Both the position numbers and the translations under genes were made by a program. From Pulveribacter suum (GTDB lineage Bacteria > Pseudomonadota > Gammaproteobacteria > Burkholderiales > Burkholderiaceae_C): DNA of 64,000 nucleotides. The notes beneath the pieces were generated by a model. It saw nothing but the letters and a program-made list of their open reading frames with translations, searched no databases and had not been told where the DNA came from. Location of the stretch: the NCBI RefSeq assembly GCF_003013695.1, contig NZ_CP027792.1, forward strand, positions 620,001-684,000, in the 5' to 3' direction. Positions 46,409 through 55,130 of this stretch are shown in pieces (the stretch's first letter is position 1; each line of letters begins with the position of its first letter).

Positions 46409-47173
46409 TCAGCGCAGGCCGTGGCGCACCCGCGCCAGCGCGCGGCACAGGTCGGCCCAGGCGGCCGCCTTGGCCTGCGGGGCGCGCAGCAGGTAGGCCG
46501 GGTCGTAGCTGACCAGCGCCGGCGTGCCGTCGGGCAGCTGATGTGCGCCGGCGCGCAGCCGGGCCAGCGGCAGCGGGCTGCCCAGCACGGCGCGCGCCGC
46601 GCCCAGGCCCAGCAGCAGCACCATGGGCGGGCGCAGGGCGGCCAGGCTCTCGGCCAGCGGCGCGGCGGACACGCCGCCGTCGGCCGCCCCGCGCACCAGG
46701 GCCGCCAGCTGCGTGCCGCCCTGGCGGTGCAGGCCGGCGGCGCGCAGCATGTTGTCCAGCAACAGGCCGGCGTCGCCCGCCAGCGGATCGGCGGGGTCGG
46801 CGCATTCCAGGATCACCAGCCAGCCACTGCCGGGCCCGGTGCCTGCACTGCCCTGGGCATAGGGCGCAACGGGCGGGGCCAGCAGCACGGGCGGGAGGGC
46901 GCTCGCTGCCGTTGCCGGCGTTCGCGCCGGTTCTGGTTCTGGTTCTGGTGCGGGTGCTGGTGGGGGTGCGGGTGGGGGTGCGGGTGCGGGTGCGGCAACC
47001 TCGGGCGCCGGCTGCGGCGCAGGGCGGGGCGCAGCCGCCGGTGCCGCAGCGGGCGCATGAGCGAGCGCCGGTGCCGGTGCAGCGGGCGGCGTACGGGTGG
47101 CCGGTGCGGTGAACAGGGCGATGCCCATCTCCTGCAGCATCGCCCGCTGGCGGTTGTCCAGGTCCAGGCTCAT
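46409..47173 (-). CDS. Uracil-DNA glycosylase-like protein without Fe-S cysteines
   Basis: The 254-residue protein has an N-terminal helix, a ~75-residue Pro/Ala/Glu-Pro low-complexity linker (~22-95) and a C-terminal UDG-superfamily domain resembling family 4 (DPLAGDAGLLLDNMLRAAGL, LLLGLGAARAVLG, VSYDPAYLLRAP). The four cysteines that bind the 4Fe-4S cluster in family 4 are absent and motif 2 has Asp where His is usual, so catalysis is in doubt. Its start overlaps the rimI stop (ATGA); tsaB-rimI-udg is a common beta-proteobacterial order. Confidence 0.8.
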   Translation of the reverse strand: MSLDLDNRQRAMLQEMGIALFTAPATRTPPAAPAPALAHAPAAAPAAAPRPAPQPAPEVAAPAPAPPPAPPPAPAPEPEPEPARTPATAASALPPVLLAPPVAPYAQGSAGTGPGSGWLVILECADPADPLAGDAGLLLDNMLRAAGLHRQGGTQLAALVRGAADGGVSAAPLAESLAALRPPMVLLLGLGAARAVLGSPLPLARLRAGAHQLPDGTPALVSYDPAYLLRAPQAKAAAWADLCRALARVRHGLR

Positions 47174-47652
47174 AGCGGCAGGCTCATGACGATGGCGTCC
47201 TCACGCTGGCCATGGACGGCCGGGTAGTAGTGCCTGCGCTCGCCCACGCGGCGGTAGCCGTGGCGCTCATAGATCTGCTGCGCGCGCAGGTTGCTGGTGC
47301 GCACCTCCAGCCACAGCCACTGGGCGCCCTGGGCCCGGGCCCACAGCGCCAGCGCGTCCAGCAGCAGGTGGGCCCAGCCCTGGCGCTGGTGGCGCGGGGC
47401 GACGGTGATGTTGAGCAGGTGGGCCTCGTCCACGCCGCGCATGGCGATGAAGTAGCCCAGCAGCTCGTCCTGCGCCATGAGCAGCTGGCACTGGTAGCCG
47501 GCGGCCATGGCGTCGATGAAGTTGCCGCGGGTCCACGGGTGATCGTAGGCGCTGGTCTCCACGGCCATCAGCAGGTCCAGCCGCGCGGGGGTGAGCGGCT
47601 CCAGGTGCGCCTGGACGGGCGCGGTGGCGGCGGAGCGGGCGAGTGCGCTCAT
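47170..47652 (-). CDS. rimI: Ribosomal protein S18 alanine N-acetyltransferase (RimI)
   Basis: The 160-residue GNAT acetyltransferase shows the acetyl-CoA loop RHQRQGWAHLLLDALALWA and the preceding strand LLNITVAP, with NLRAQQIYERHGYRRVGERR in the C-terminal half. The operon position after tsaB, with 4-nt overlaps on both sides, is the classical rimI setting and supports the name over a generic GNAT. Confidence 0.93.
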   Translation of the reverse strand: MSALARSAATAPVQAHLEPLTPARLDLLMAVETSAYDHPWTRGNFIDAMAAGYQCQLLMAQDELLGYFIAMRGVDEAHLLNITVAPRHQRQGWAHLLLDALALWARAQGAQWLWLEVRTSNLRAQQIYERHGYRRVGERRHYYPAVHGQREDAIVMSLPL

Positions 47653-48362
47653 GGCCGGGCCGCGGCGCGGCGCGCGGCATCGCGCTCGGCGGTGGTCTGG
47701 GCCACCTTGTCGCGCACATAGCGCGGCAGGGCGGCGTTGGCCGCCACGGCCGCGCCTTCGGCCAGCAGCGCGGGCGCCAGGCGCAGCAGGGCGGCTGCGG
47801 TGGGGCGCGCCGGCACGTGCGGGGCCTGGGGAGCCAGGCGCTCGCCATAGGCGGCGCGGGCGTTGCCGGCCACGGTGAAGCCCTCGGGCACGGCAATCGC
47901 CTGGGGCGCGGACAGGCCGAAATCCGGCGGGCACGACCAGTGGCCGGCCGAGGCGTCGCCCCGCCATTCATAGGGCGCCCAGTACACCTCGTCCATGCGG
48001 GCATCCAGGGCGGCCAGCACGCGCGTGCAGCCGTGCTCGGCGCGGGCCTGCTCGGCCACCGCCAGCAGCGTATCCACCGGCAGCGCCGGCACGCCCTGGC
48101 CGCCGCGCGCCCCATAGGCCAGCCCCTGGGCCACCGAGCAGGCGGTGCGCAGCCCCGTGAACGAGCCCGGGCCGCGGCCGAAGACCACGGCGTCCAGCCT
48201 GTCGAAGGACAGCCCGGCCTGCTGCAGCAGCGTGCGGATGGCGGCGATCAGCGTGGTGGAGGCCTGCGCGCCCCCCGGGCCGTCGTGCTCCAGCACCTGG
48301 CTGCCGCGCTGCACGGCAATGGTCAGGGTATCGGTGCTGGTGTCGAAGGCAAGCAGGTTCAT
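47649..48362 (-). CDS. tsaB: tRNA threonylcarbamoyladenosine modification protein TsaB
   Basis: TsaB is the scaffold partner of TsaD in making t6A37 in tRNAs. The 237-residue protein has the ASKHA-fold start MNLLAFDTSTDTLTIAVQ and VVFGRGPGSFTGLRTACSVA. It is the first gene of the tsaB-rimI-udg operon and overlaps rimI by 4 nt. The companion t6A gene sua5/tsaC lies 5 kb away. Confidence 0.95.
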   Translation of the reverse strand: MNLLAFDTSTDTLTIAVQRGSQVLEHDGPGGAQASTTLIAAIRTLLQQAGLSFDRLDAVVFGRGPGSFTGLRTACSVAQGLAYGARGGQGVPALPVDTLLAVAEQARAEHGCTRVLAALDARMDEVYWAPYEWRGDASAGHWSCPPDFGLSAPQAIAVPEGFTVAGNARAAYGERLAPQAPHVPARPTAAALLRLAPALLAEGAAVAANAALPRYVRDKVAQTTAERDAARRAAARP

Positions 48363-48411
48363 GGCCGGGTGATTATCGGCGTGCGCATCGGCGCACGCGC
48401 CGCGGGGCCTC

Positions 48412-48417
48412 TAGACT
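48412..48417 (+). promoter_or_regulatory. -10 box of dacB, likely leaderless
   Basis: TAGACT ends 8 nt before the dacB ATG with no Shine-Dalgarno sequence, giving a predicted leaderless mRNA. Confidence 0.4.
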
Positions 48418-48425
48418 TTGTGCGC

Positions 48426-49892
48426 ATGCACGCATCCCGTTTCCTGTGCGCGCGCCGCGCGCTTTGCCTGGCGGCCTGCACGGCCGCCCTCCTGCCCTTC
48501 GGCCTGGCCGCCCGCCAGGTGCCGCCGCAGTCTGCGGCCCAGGCCCTGCCTGCGCCGGTGGAGGCCGCGCTGCAGCGCGCCAAGGTGCCGCGCGAGGCGC
48601 TGGCCGCCGTGGTGATCGACGTGGAGGGCGCCAAGCCGCGCCTGTCCGTGCAGGGCGACGCGGCGGCCAACCCGGCCTCGGTCATGAAGCTGGTCACCAC
48701 CTTTGCGGCGCTGGAGCTGCTGGGCCCGGCATTCACCTGGGAAACGCCGGTGTACCTGGATGCCCCGCCCCAGGGCGGCAGCCTGCGCGGTAATGTCTAT
48801 ATCAGGGGGCAGGGCGACCCCCGGCTGGTGGTCGAGCGGCTGTGGCTGCTGATGCGCCGCCTGCGCGCGCAGGGCATCTCGGTGATCGTGGGTGACATCG
48901 TGCTGGACCGCAGCGCCTTTGCCGTGCCGGCGCACGACGCGGCGCAGTTCGACGGCGAGCCCTGGCGGCCCTACAACGTGGCGCCCGATGCGCTGCTGGT
49001 GAACTTCAAGTCGCTCACCTTCGGCTTCGTGCCCGACGAGGCCGCCGGCGTGGCCCGCGTCAGCCACGAGCCGCCACTGGCGCAGCTGGAGCTGCCCGCC
49101 AGCGTGCCGCTGGCGCCTGCCGGCACGGCCTGCGGCGACTGGCGCGCCGGGCTGCGCGCCGACTTCACCGACGCCGCACGCCTGGCGCTGGCGGGCAGCT
49201 ATCCGGCGGCCTGCGGCGAGCGCCAGTGGAGCATTGCCCCTGCCGACCCGCAGGGCTACGCCGCCCGCGCCATCGAGGGCATGTGGCGCGAGCTGGGCGG
49301 CAGGCTCACGGGCCAGGTGCGCGACGGGCGCGTGCCGGCAGGGCTGGCGCCGGCGTTTTCCACCACCTCGCCGGCACTGGCCGAGGTGGTGCGCGACATC
49401 AACAAGTACAGCAACAACGTGATGACGCAGCAGCTGTTTCTGACGCTGGCGCTGCAGCGCACCGGCCAGGGCAGCCCGCAGGCCGCGCGCGACGTGCTGG
49501 GCCGCTGGTGGGACGAGCGCGTGGGCCTGCCCGGCACGCTGGTGGCCGACAACGGCGCCGGCCTGAGCCGCGAAGCCCGCGTCAGCGCCCGCGCCCTGGC
49601 GCGCATGCTGCAGCTGGCCTGGGCCTCGCCCGTCATGCCCGAGTTCGTTGCCTCGCTGCCGATCATGGGCGTGGACGGCACGCTGCGCCGGCGCCCGGGC
49701 CAAGCCTCCGGCGCGGCGCACCTGAAGACCGGCACGCTGCGCGACGTGACGGCCATCGCCGGCTACGTGCTGGGCGAGAGCGGCCGCCGCCATGTGCTGG
49801 TGGCCATCGTCAACCACCACAACGCCCCGGCGGCACGCCCGGCGCTGGATGCGCTGGTGGACTGGGCGCGCCGCGACGCAGAAAAAAAATAG
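48426..49892 (+). CDS. dacB: D-alanyl-D-alanine carboxypeptidase/endopeptidase (PBP4)
   Basis: The 488-residue low-molecular-weight penicillin-binding protein trims or cleaves peptidoglycan cross-links in the periplasm. After a signal peptide (~1-30) the three active-site motifs are visible: SVMK in PASVMKLVTTFAALE, SNN in KYSNNVMTQQLF and KTG in HLKTGTLRDVTA. The large insertion between SxxK and SxN is typical of PBP4 (DacB). It is divergent from tsaB, 63 bp apart. Confidence 0.96.
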   Translation: MHASRFLCARRALCLAACTAALLPFGLAARQVPPQSAAQALPAPVEAALQRAKVPREALAAVVIDVEGAKPRLSVQGDAAANPASVMKLVTTFAALELLGPAFTWETPVYLDAPPQGGSLRGNVYIRGQGDPRLVVERLWLLMRRLRAQGISVIVGDIVLDRSAFAVPAHDAAQFDGEPWRPYNVAPDALLVNFKSLTFGFVPDEAAGVARVSHEPPLAQLELPASVPLAPAGTACGDWRAGLRADFTDAARLALAGSYPAACGERQWSIAPADPQGYAARAIEGMWRELGGRLTGQVRDGRVPAGLAPAFSTTSPALAEVVRDINKYSNNVMTQQLFLTLALQRTGQGSPQAARDVLGRWWDERVGLPGTLVADNGAGLSREARVSARALARMLQLAWASPVMPEFVASLPIMGVDGTLRRRPGQASGAAHLKTGTLRDVTAIAGYVLGESGRRHVLVAIVNHHNAPAARPALDALVDWARRDAEKK

Positions 49893-49964
49893 GTGCGGCG
49901 CGGGGGTGATTTTGGTGTTTTCCCGCTCCTGCCGGTGGCCGGCGGCCGTTAAGATCGCCCATAA

Positions 49965-49976
49965 ACGAACGTTCGT
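49965..49976. promoter_or_regulatory. Perfect 12-bp palindrome at the SGNH esterase promoter
   Basis: ACGAACGTTCGT begins 10 bp after a TAAGAT -10 box (49950-49955), so a bound regulator would overlap the transcription start. The site is of TetR-operator type; similar sites occur with fatty-acid-responsive TetR regulators of beta-proteobacteria (recalled, not verified). Confidence 0.5.
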
Positions 49977-50019
49977 ACTATTTTTTCAACGACAGGTTTC
50001 CCCCCTCCAGGAGCATCTG

Positions 50020-51147
50020 ATGAAATTTCGCATGCATTGGGCGGCAGCGGCCGCAGCCGCCACTTTGCTGGCCGCCTGCGGCGGCGGCGGTGCCGACACC
50101 ACGCCGGCCGCGCCGGTCACCTCCGTCAAGGTTGCGGGCGACAGCCTGGCCGACAGCGGTACCTTCGGCATCAAGTTCACCGTGCAGGGCGCGGGCGACA
50201 ACGGCGGGCCGACCCTCATCTGGCCCGAGCGCGTGGCCGGCAGCTACAGCCAGAAGCTGTGCCCGCACTACGACCTGACCAGCGGCGCGCTCAACACCCG
50301 CGCCAGCTGCACCAACTACGCCGTGGGCGGCGCCGCCATCAACTACTTCAAGGCGCCCAATGCGCCGCAGTCCATCCTGCGCCAGCTGGCCGACCTGGGC
50401 GCGGCCGGCTACGGCGCCGGTGACCTGCTGCTGGTCGATGGCGGCGGCAACGACGCCAGCGACCTGATCGGCGCCTACCTGGGCGCCTCCAAGGATGGCG
50501 GCGCGGCCTACGCCGCGCTGCTGGGCACCGTGCTGAACGCCGCCACCGTGCAGCAGCTGCTGGGCGGCGGCGCCGCCGGCATGGCGCAGGCGGGCGGGGC
50601 CTACATGCAGGCGCTGGCCGTGCGCTTTGCCGGCGCCATCAAGGCCCAGGCACTGGACAAGGGCGCGTCCCGCGTTGCCGTGCTGAACATGCCCGGCGTG
50701 ACGCTGACGCCCAAGTTCCGCACGGTGCTGGGCTCCATCGCCCAGGCCAACGGCCAGGCCGCCGCAGCCCAGGCCGAGAAGCTGTTCGACGGCTGGGTGC
50801 AGGCCTTCAACGCCAAGCTGGCCGAGCAGTTCGCCGGCGACAAGCGCGTGGCTGTGGTGGACTTCTACGCCTCCTTCAAGGACCAGTCCGAACACCCTGC
50901 CCAGTACTCCTACGACAACGTGACCACGCCTGTGTGCCCGGTCACCGGCGTGGACGGCAGCGGCCTGCCCACCTACACCTTCCCGACCTGCACCGCCGCC
51001 GCCCTGTCGGCCAAGCCGCCGGCCGGCGCCGGCGCCGACTGGTGGCAGCGCTACGCCTTCTCCGACTCCTTCCATCCCACGCCCTACGCGCACCAGCTCA
51101 TGGGCCAGCTCGTCTCGCGCTCGCTGTCGCAAGCCGGCTGGCTGTGA
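50020..51147 (+). CDS. SGNH/GDSL-family lipolytic lipoprotein
   Basis: The 375-residue exported protein has a lipoprotein signal ending LLAAC (Cys20) and a COG3240-type SGNH hydrolase domain. The catalytic blocks are intact: Ser in VAGDSLADSG, Gly in YAVGGAAIN, Asn in VDGGGNDASD, and Asp-His in SDSFHPTPYAHQL. It probably hydrolyses esters or phospholipids at the cell surface. It precedes an OmpW-type porin by 33 bp (likely an operon) and is regulated by a palindromic site in its leader. A degenerate paralogue is convergent downstream. Confidence 0.9.
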   Translation: MKFRMHWAAAAAAATLLAACGGGGADTTPAAPVTSVKVAGDSLADSGTFGIKFTVQGAGDNGGPTLIWPERVAGSYSQKLCPHYDLTSGALNTRASCTNYAVGGAAINYFKAPNAPQSILRQLADLGAAGYGAGDLLLVDGGGNDASDLIGAYLGASKDGGAAYAALLGTVLNAATVQQLLGGGAAGMAQAGGAYMQALAVRFAGAIKAQALDKGASRVAVLNMPGVTLTPKFRTVLGSIAQANGQAAAAQAEKLFDGWVQAFNAKLAEQFAGDKRVAVVDFYASFKDQSEHPAQYSYDNVTTPVCPVTGVDGSGLPTYTFPTCTAAALSAKPPAGAGADWWQRYAFSDSFHPTPYAHQLMGQLVSRSLSQAGWL

Positions 51148-51180
51148 TGCACCGACCCTTTGCAGCAAGGTAACTTTTCC

Positions 51181-51855
51181 ATGACCAAGCAAATCTTGCG
51201 GGCCGGCTGCGCGCTGACCCTGCTGGCGGCCTTCGGCGCCGCCCAGGCCCAGGTGGCAGGCACCTGGAGCGTGCGCGTGGGCGCCACCCACATCGCGCCC
51301 CAGACCAAGAGCGACGACCTCAGCGCGCCCAGCTTCCCCGGCACCAAGGTGGACGTAGGCAGCGCCAGCGCGCTGACGGGCGGCATCAACTACATGCTGA
51401 CCGACCACTGGGCCCTCGACCTGCCCGTGGGCCTGCCCTTCAAGCACTCGTTCTACGGCGACGGCGCCATCGACGGCGTGGGCAAGCTGGGCCAGACCAA
51501 GGTCGTGCCGGCCACGCTGTTCGCGCAGTACCGCTTTGGCGAACCCAATGCCACCTTCCGCCCCTACGTGGGCCTGGGCGTGACCTACAGCAAGTTCTTC
51601 AAGAACCGCAGCACGGCGGCGCTCACGGGGGTGACGGGCGGCTCGCCCGCCAACCCCACCACCGCGCGCATCGACAACAAGTTTGGCCTGACGCCCCAGG
51701 TGGGCCTGGTGTGGAACTTCAACGAGCGCATGTTTCTGGACGTGGCGTACTACAAGAGCTTCCTGAAGACCACGTCGCACCTGTCCAGCGGCCAGAGCAT
51801 CGACATGCGTCTGAACCCCAACGTGTTCGCCATCGGGGTGGGCTGGCGCTTCTGA
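51181..51855 (+). CDS. OmpW-family outer membrane protein
   Basis: The 224-residue protein has a Sec signal peptide cleaved near AQAQV (residue ~24), followed by an eight-stranded beta barrel: SVRVGATHIAP, alternating aromatic strands such as FRPYVGLGVTYSKFF and the C-terminal Phe in FAIGVGWRF. OmpW proteins pass small hydrophobic compounds across the outer membrane. Co-transcription with a lipolytic enzyme suggests uptake of its fatty product, which is an inference. Confidence 0.93.
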   Translation: MTKQILRAGCALTLLAAFGAAQAQVAGTWSVRVGATHIAPQTKSDDLSAPSFPGTKVDVGSASALTGGINYMLTDHWALDLPVGLPFKHSFYGDGAIDGVGKLGQTKVVPATLFAQYRFGEPNATFRPYVGLGVTYSKFFKNRSTAALTGVTGGSPANPTTARIDNKFGLTPQVGLVWNFNERMFLDVAYYKSFLKTTSHLSSGQSIDMRLNPNVFAIGVGWRF

Positions 51856-51882
51856 TGGTTTTTGCGTAACTCCAAGGCTTTC

Positions 51883-51919
51883 AAGGCCGGTCTCCCGCAA
51901 GGGAGCCGGCCTTTTTTTT
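51883..51919 (+). terminator. Terminator of the SGNH-OmpW operon
   Basis: AAGGCCGG(T)CTCCC-GCAA-GGGAGCCGGCC is followed by eight Ts. Thirteen-base stem with one bulge, 27 bp after the ompW-like stop. Confidence 0.95.
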
Positions 51920-51957
51920 ATGCGGCGCAACCAGGCGCGGCCCTGGCCGGCCGGTGC

Positions 51958-52911
51958 TTACCAGCGCTGGTGCACGCGGTCGTAGGCGTAGTTGCCCAGC
52001 TGGCGCTGCGCCGACGGGGCCAGATAGATCTTGTCGGCGAACACGAAGCGCTCGACGTTGGCGCCCGCCAGCAGGGTGCTGGGCGTGCACAGGGCCGAAT
52101 TGACTTCGCCCGCGCCAATGCCGATGCCCGGGCCTGCATCCACCGAGGTGCAAACGGCGCGTTCGCCGTCCTCGAAGCCGTAGGAGCCGGGCGAGCCCTC
52201 GAACACGTTCACGTAGTAGGCCGCGTCGATGTACAGGACGTTCTTGCCCAGGTCCTCGATGGCCACCAGCAGCGCCTGGTTGAAGGCGCGGCTGGCGCGG
52301 CCGATCAGGTCTTCCTGGCCGATGGCCTTGGCCCATGGCGAGCGGCTCAGGTCGTAGCTGCCGGTCATCAGCACGTACTTGGCGCCCGAGTCGACCAGGC
52401 GGCGGGCCTGCGCGGCCAGGTCCAGGCCGGCCTGGCGGGCATTCGCCACGTACTGCTCCTCGGTCTGCGTGCCGGCGCGCACGGCGGCCATGCCGGCGAC
52501 GATGTCGGACACCCCGGCGCTCATCAGCACCAGGTCCTTGTCGCCGAAGCGGTGCGTGGCCAGGAACTGGTCGATCTGCTGCGTCACCGTGGGCGTGGCG
52601 GCGTTGCCGGCTGCGTCCGGCGTGGCCGCGACGCGGGCATTGCCCTGCGCATAGGCCAGGCCGCCGCTGGCCGCGGGCGTCAGCGTGCGTTCGTAGTGCT
52701 CGGCCACCTGCAGCGTCCAGTTGTTCACGCTGCCGTCATTGACGGTGTAGCGCGAGCCGGTCTGGCCCACGTCGGCCAGGCCGTCGCCAAAGGAAATCAG
52801 GCGCTCGGGCGTGAGCGCCGACTCGGTGGAACTGGAGCCGCAGGCCGCCAGTAGGGCCGCCGAAGCGCAGGCCGCTGCCAGCAGGGTGCGACGCATCCAA
52901 TGTGCTGCCAT
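51958..52911 (-). CDS. SGNH-family lipoprotein lacking catalytic Ser and His (probable pseudoenzyme)
   Basis: The 317-residue lipoprotein (signal ending LLAAC) has the same COG3240 fold as its neighbour, but block I reads FGDGLADVG with Gly (GGC) instead of the nucleophile Ser, block III reads LMSAGVSD instead of GGND, and block V reads FADKIYLAPSAQRQLG with Tyr in place of the catalytic His. The frame is otherwise open and well conserved (YAQGNARV, ALLVAIEDLGKNVLYID). It may bind rather than cleave lipid, or be a recently dead enzyme. It is convergent with the SGNH-OmpW operon. Confidence 0.85.
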   Translation of the reverse strand: MAAHWMRRTLLAAACASAALLAACGSSSTESALTPERLISFGDGLADVGQTGSRYTVNDGSVNNWTLQVAEHYERTLTPAASGGLAYAQGNARVAATPDAAGNAATPTVTQQIDQFLATHRFGDKDLVLMSAGVSDIVAGMAAVRAGTQTEEQYVANARQAGLDLAAQARRLVDSGAKYVLMTGSYDLSRSPWAKAIGQEDLIGRASRAFNQALLVAIEDLGKNVLYIDAAYYVNVFEGSPGSYGFEDGERAVCTSVDAGPGIGIGAGEVNSALCTPSTLLAGANVERFVFADKIYLAPSAQRQLGNYAYDRVHQRW

Positions 52912-52943
52912 GGAGTTTTCTCCGAAAAAAAGTGGAACAGAGT

Positions 52944-53945
52944 TTAAGGGGCGGCCGCAGCCGCGCGGGCGAGGCGGTCGCGCACCCCTTCCCATTCGGG
53001 GGTGTCGGGGGGCGTTTCCACCCAGATCAGGCGCACGCCGGCGTCATCGAAGCCGCGCAGCGCGGCGAACAGCTCGCGTGCGGCCAGGGCCGCGTCCTGC
53101 GGCATCGGGCGCAGCAGCACGCGGCGCGAGGGCGTGCGCAGCGGCGCACGGGCGTAGACAGCCAGGTGGGCGGCGTCCGTGCCCAGCACGTCCAGGCCGG
53201 ACTGCAGCTGGCGCGCGTCCATCAGGCGCACCGTGGCGCTGGGTGCGTAATGTGCCAAAAGCGTTCCTGAGGCCCGCGGGGCATGCGTTGGTAGCTCATC
53301 TTTCGATAGCGGACGCAGGCCGCAGGCGCTCTCGATGGCGTCGCGCGAGATGCTGCCCGGGCGCAGCAGCACGGGCACGCCGCGGGTGCAGTCCACGATG
53401 GTCGATTCGATGCCCACTTCGCAGGGCCCGCCGTCCAGTACCAGCAGCTCGGGCCCGAACTCATCGGCCACGTGGGCGGCGGTGGTGGGGCTGACGCGGC
53501 CGAAGCGGTTGGCGCTGGGCGCGGCCAGGCCGTGGATGGGCGCGGGCAGCTGGGCGCAGGCGGCCAGCACGGCCTGCGCCGCCGGGTGCGCCGGGCAGCG
53601 CAGGCCCACGCTGGCCTGGCCGCCGGCCGCGGCTGCGGCGCGTGAGGGCAGGCGCGGCAAGATCAGGGTGAGCGGGCCGGGCCAGAAGGCGTCGATCAGC
53701 GCTTGAGCGAACAGCGGCACCTCGTGGGCGTAGTGCGGCACGGCGGCGCTGCCGGCCACGTGCACGATCAGCGGGTGATCGGCCGGGCGGCCCTTGGCGG
53801 CGAAGATGCGCGCCACGGCCTCGGCGTTGTCGGCATCGGCGGCCAGGCCGTAGACGGTCTCGGTGGGCAGGCCCAGCAGCTCGCCCCGGGCCAGGGCCTG
53901 CGCGGCAGCCTGCGGGGCGGTGGGGGCGGCAGCGTCCAGGATCAC
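52944..53945 (-). CDS. sua5: L-threonylcarbamoyladenylate synthase (Sua5 type)
   Basis: The 333-residue enzyme makes threonylcarbamoyl-AMP for t6A tRNA modification. The YrdC domain (ARGELLGLPTETVYGLAAD, AKGRPADHPLIVHV, SANRFGRVSPTTAAHV) is followed by a linker and the C-terminal Sua5 domain. This long form differs from the shorter TsaC. The start is GTG 53945, 15 bp after the purK stop, so it is the last gene of purE-purK-sua5. Confidence 0.95.
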   Translation of the reverse strand: MILDAAAPTAPQAAAQALARGELLGLPTETVYGLAADADNAEAVARIFAAKGRPADHPLIVHVAGSAAVPHYAHEVPLFAQALIDAFWPGPLTLILPRLPSRAAAAAGGQASVGLRCPAHPAAQAVLAACAQLPAPIHGLAAPSANRFGRVSPTTAAHVADEFGPELLVLDGGPCEVGIESTIVDCTRGVPVLLRPGSISRDAIESACGLRPLSKDELPTHAPRASGTLLAHYAPSATVRLMDARQLQSGLDVLGTDAAHLAVYARAPLRTPSRRVLLRPMPQDAALAARELFAALRGFDDAGVRLIWVETPPDTPEWEGVRDRLARAAAAAP

Positions 53946-53960
53946 GATGGGCGGGCCGGT

Positions 53961-55130
53961 TTAAAAGGGCGCGATGCCCAGCAGCGCTGCCGCCTGCAGC
54001 GCCGTGGCGCGGGCGCCCTCCGGGCTGGCGGCGGTGACGTTCAGGTGGCCCATCTTGCGCCCGGGCTTCGGGCTGGCCTTGCCGTACAGGTGCAGGTGGC
54101 AGCCGGGCAGGCGCAGCACCTGGTACCAAGGCGGGGTGGCGGCGGCGCCGTCCGGGCCGCGCAGCCACAGGTCGCCCAGCAGGTTGAGCATGATGCTGGC
54201 GCTGTGCTGGCGCGGCTGCGTGAGCGGCAGGCCGGCCATGCAGCGCACCTGCAGCTCGAACTGCGAGACGTCGGCGCCGTTCTGGCTCCAGTGGCCGCTG
54301 TTGTGCGGGCGCGGCGCCATTTCGTTGACGACCAGGCCGCCGCCTTCCAGCACGAAGAACTCGACGCACAGCACGCCCACGTAGTCCAGCCCTTGCGCTA
54401 TGGATTTCGCAGCTGCCAGCGCTTGTCCAGCAAGGGCTGGAGGCACATTTCCTTCAAAAACCTCGGTCACGGCCAGGATGCCGTCCCGGTGCAGGTTGCG
54501 CTGCACCGGCAGGTGGACGAGGGAGCCGTCAGCGCCGCGGGCGACGATGACCGAGCACTCGTGCGCCAGCGGCAGCATCTTTTCCAGCACGCAGGGCACG
54601 CGGCCCAGCTGCTGCCAGGCGGCGGCCAGCTCGCCCGGCGTGGCCACGCGCACCTGGCCCTTGCCGTCGTAGCCCAGCCGGGCGGTCTTCAAGATGCCCG
54701 GCAGCAGCGCGGCGGCATCCACAGTGGCCAGGGCCGCTTCGCTATCGATGACGGTGTGCGGCGCCACGGGCACGCCGCAGCGCACGAAGTGGGCCTTCTC
54801 CGCCGCCCGGTCCTGGGCCACGGCCACGGCGGCGGCCGCCGGCGACACCGGCATGCTGCGCGCCAGCGTCTGCAGCGCGGCGGCGGGCACGTTCTCGAAT
54901 TCGGTGGTCACGGCCGCGCAGGCGGCGGCCAGCGTGGCCAGGCCCTGCGGGTCGTCGTAGGCGGTGCGGATGTGCTGCTGGCTGACCAGGCCGGCGGGAC
55001 TTTCGGGGTCGGCGTCCAGCACCGCGGTGGCGTAGCCCATGGCTTGGGCGGCGTGGGCGAACATGCGCCCCAGCTGCCCGCCGCCCAGCACGCCCAGCGT
55101 GGCGCCGGGCAGGATGGGGGCGCCGCTCAT
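53961..55130 (-). CDS. purK: N5-carboxyaminoimidazole ribonucleotide synthase
   Basis: PurK uses ATP and bicarbonate to carboxylate AIR for PurE. The 389-residue ATP-grasp enzyme starts [20 protein letters not shown] and contains [14 protein letters not shown] and [14 protein letters not shown]. Residues ~225-244 ([16 protein letters not shown]) are encoded by an in-frame copy of the interspersed repeat, in a surface region before [12 protein letters not shown]. The start overlaps the purE stop by 4 nt (ATGA). Confidence 0.96.
   Translation of the reverse strand: MSGAPILPGATLGVLGGGQLGRMFAHAAQAMGYATAVLDADPESPAGLVSQQHIRTAYDDPQGLATLAAACAAVTTEFENVPAAALQTLARSMPVSPAAAAVAVAQDRAAEKAHFVRCGVPVAPHTVIDSEAALATVDAAALLPGILKTARLGYDGKGQVRVATPGELAAAWQQLGRVPCVLEKMLPLAHECSVIVARGADGSLVHLPVQRNLHRDGILAVTEVFEGNVPPALAGQALAAAKSIAQGLDYVGVLCVEFFVLEGGGLVVNEMAPRPHNSGHWSQNGADVSQFELQVRCMAGLPLTQPRQHSASIMLNLLGDLWLRGPDGAAATPPWYQVLRLPGCHLHLYGKASPKPGRKMGHLNVTAASPEGARATALQAAALLGIAPF
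54397..54455 (-). repeat. Interspersed ~55-bp repeat, copy A10 (inside purK)
   Basis: On the minus strand: GACAAGCGCTGGCAGCTGCG preceded by GCCTCCAGCCC. The copy is read in frame within purK and adds no stop codon. Confidence 0.8.
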
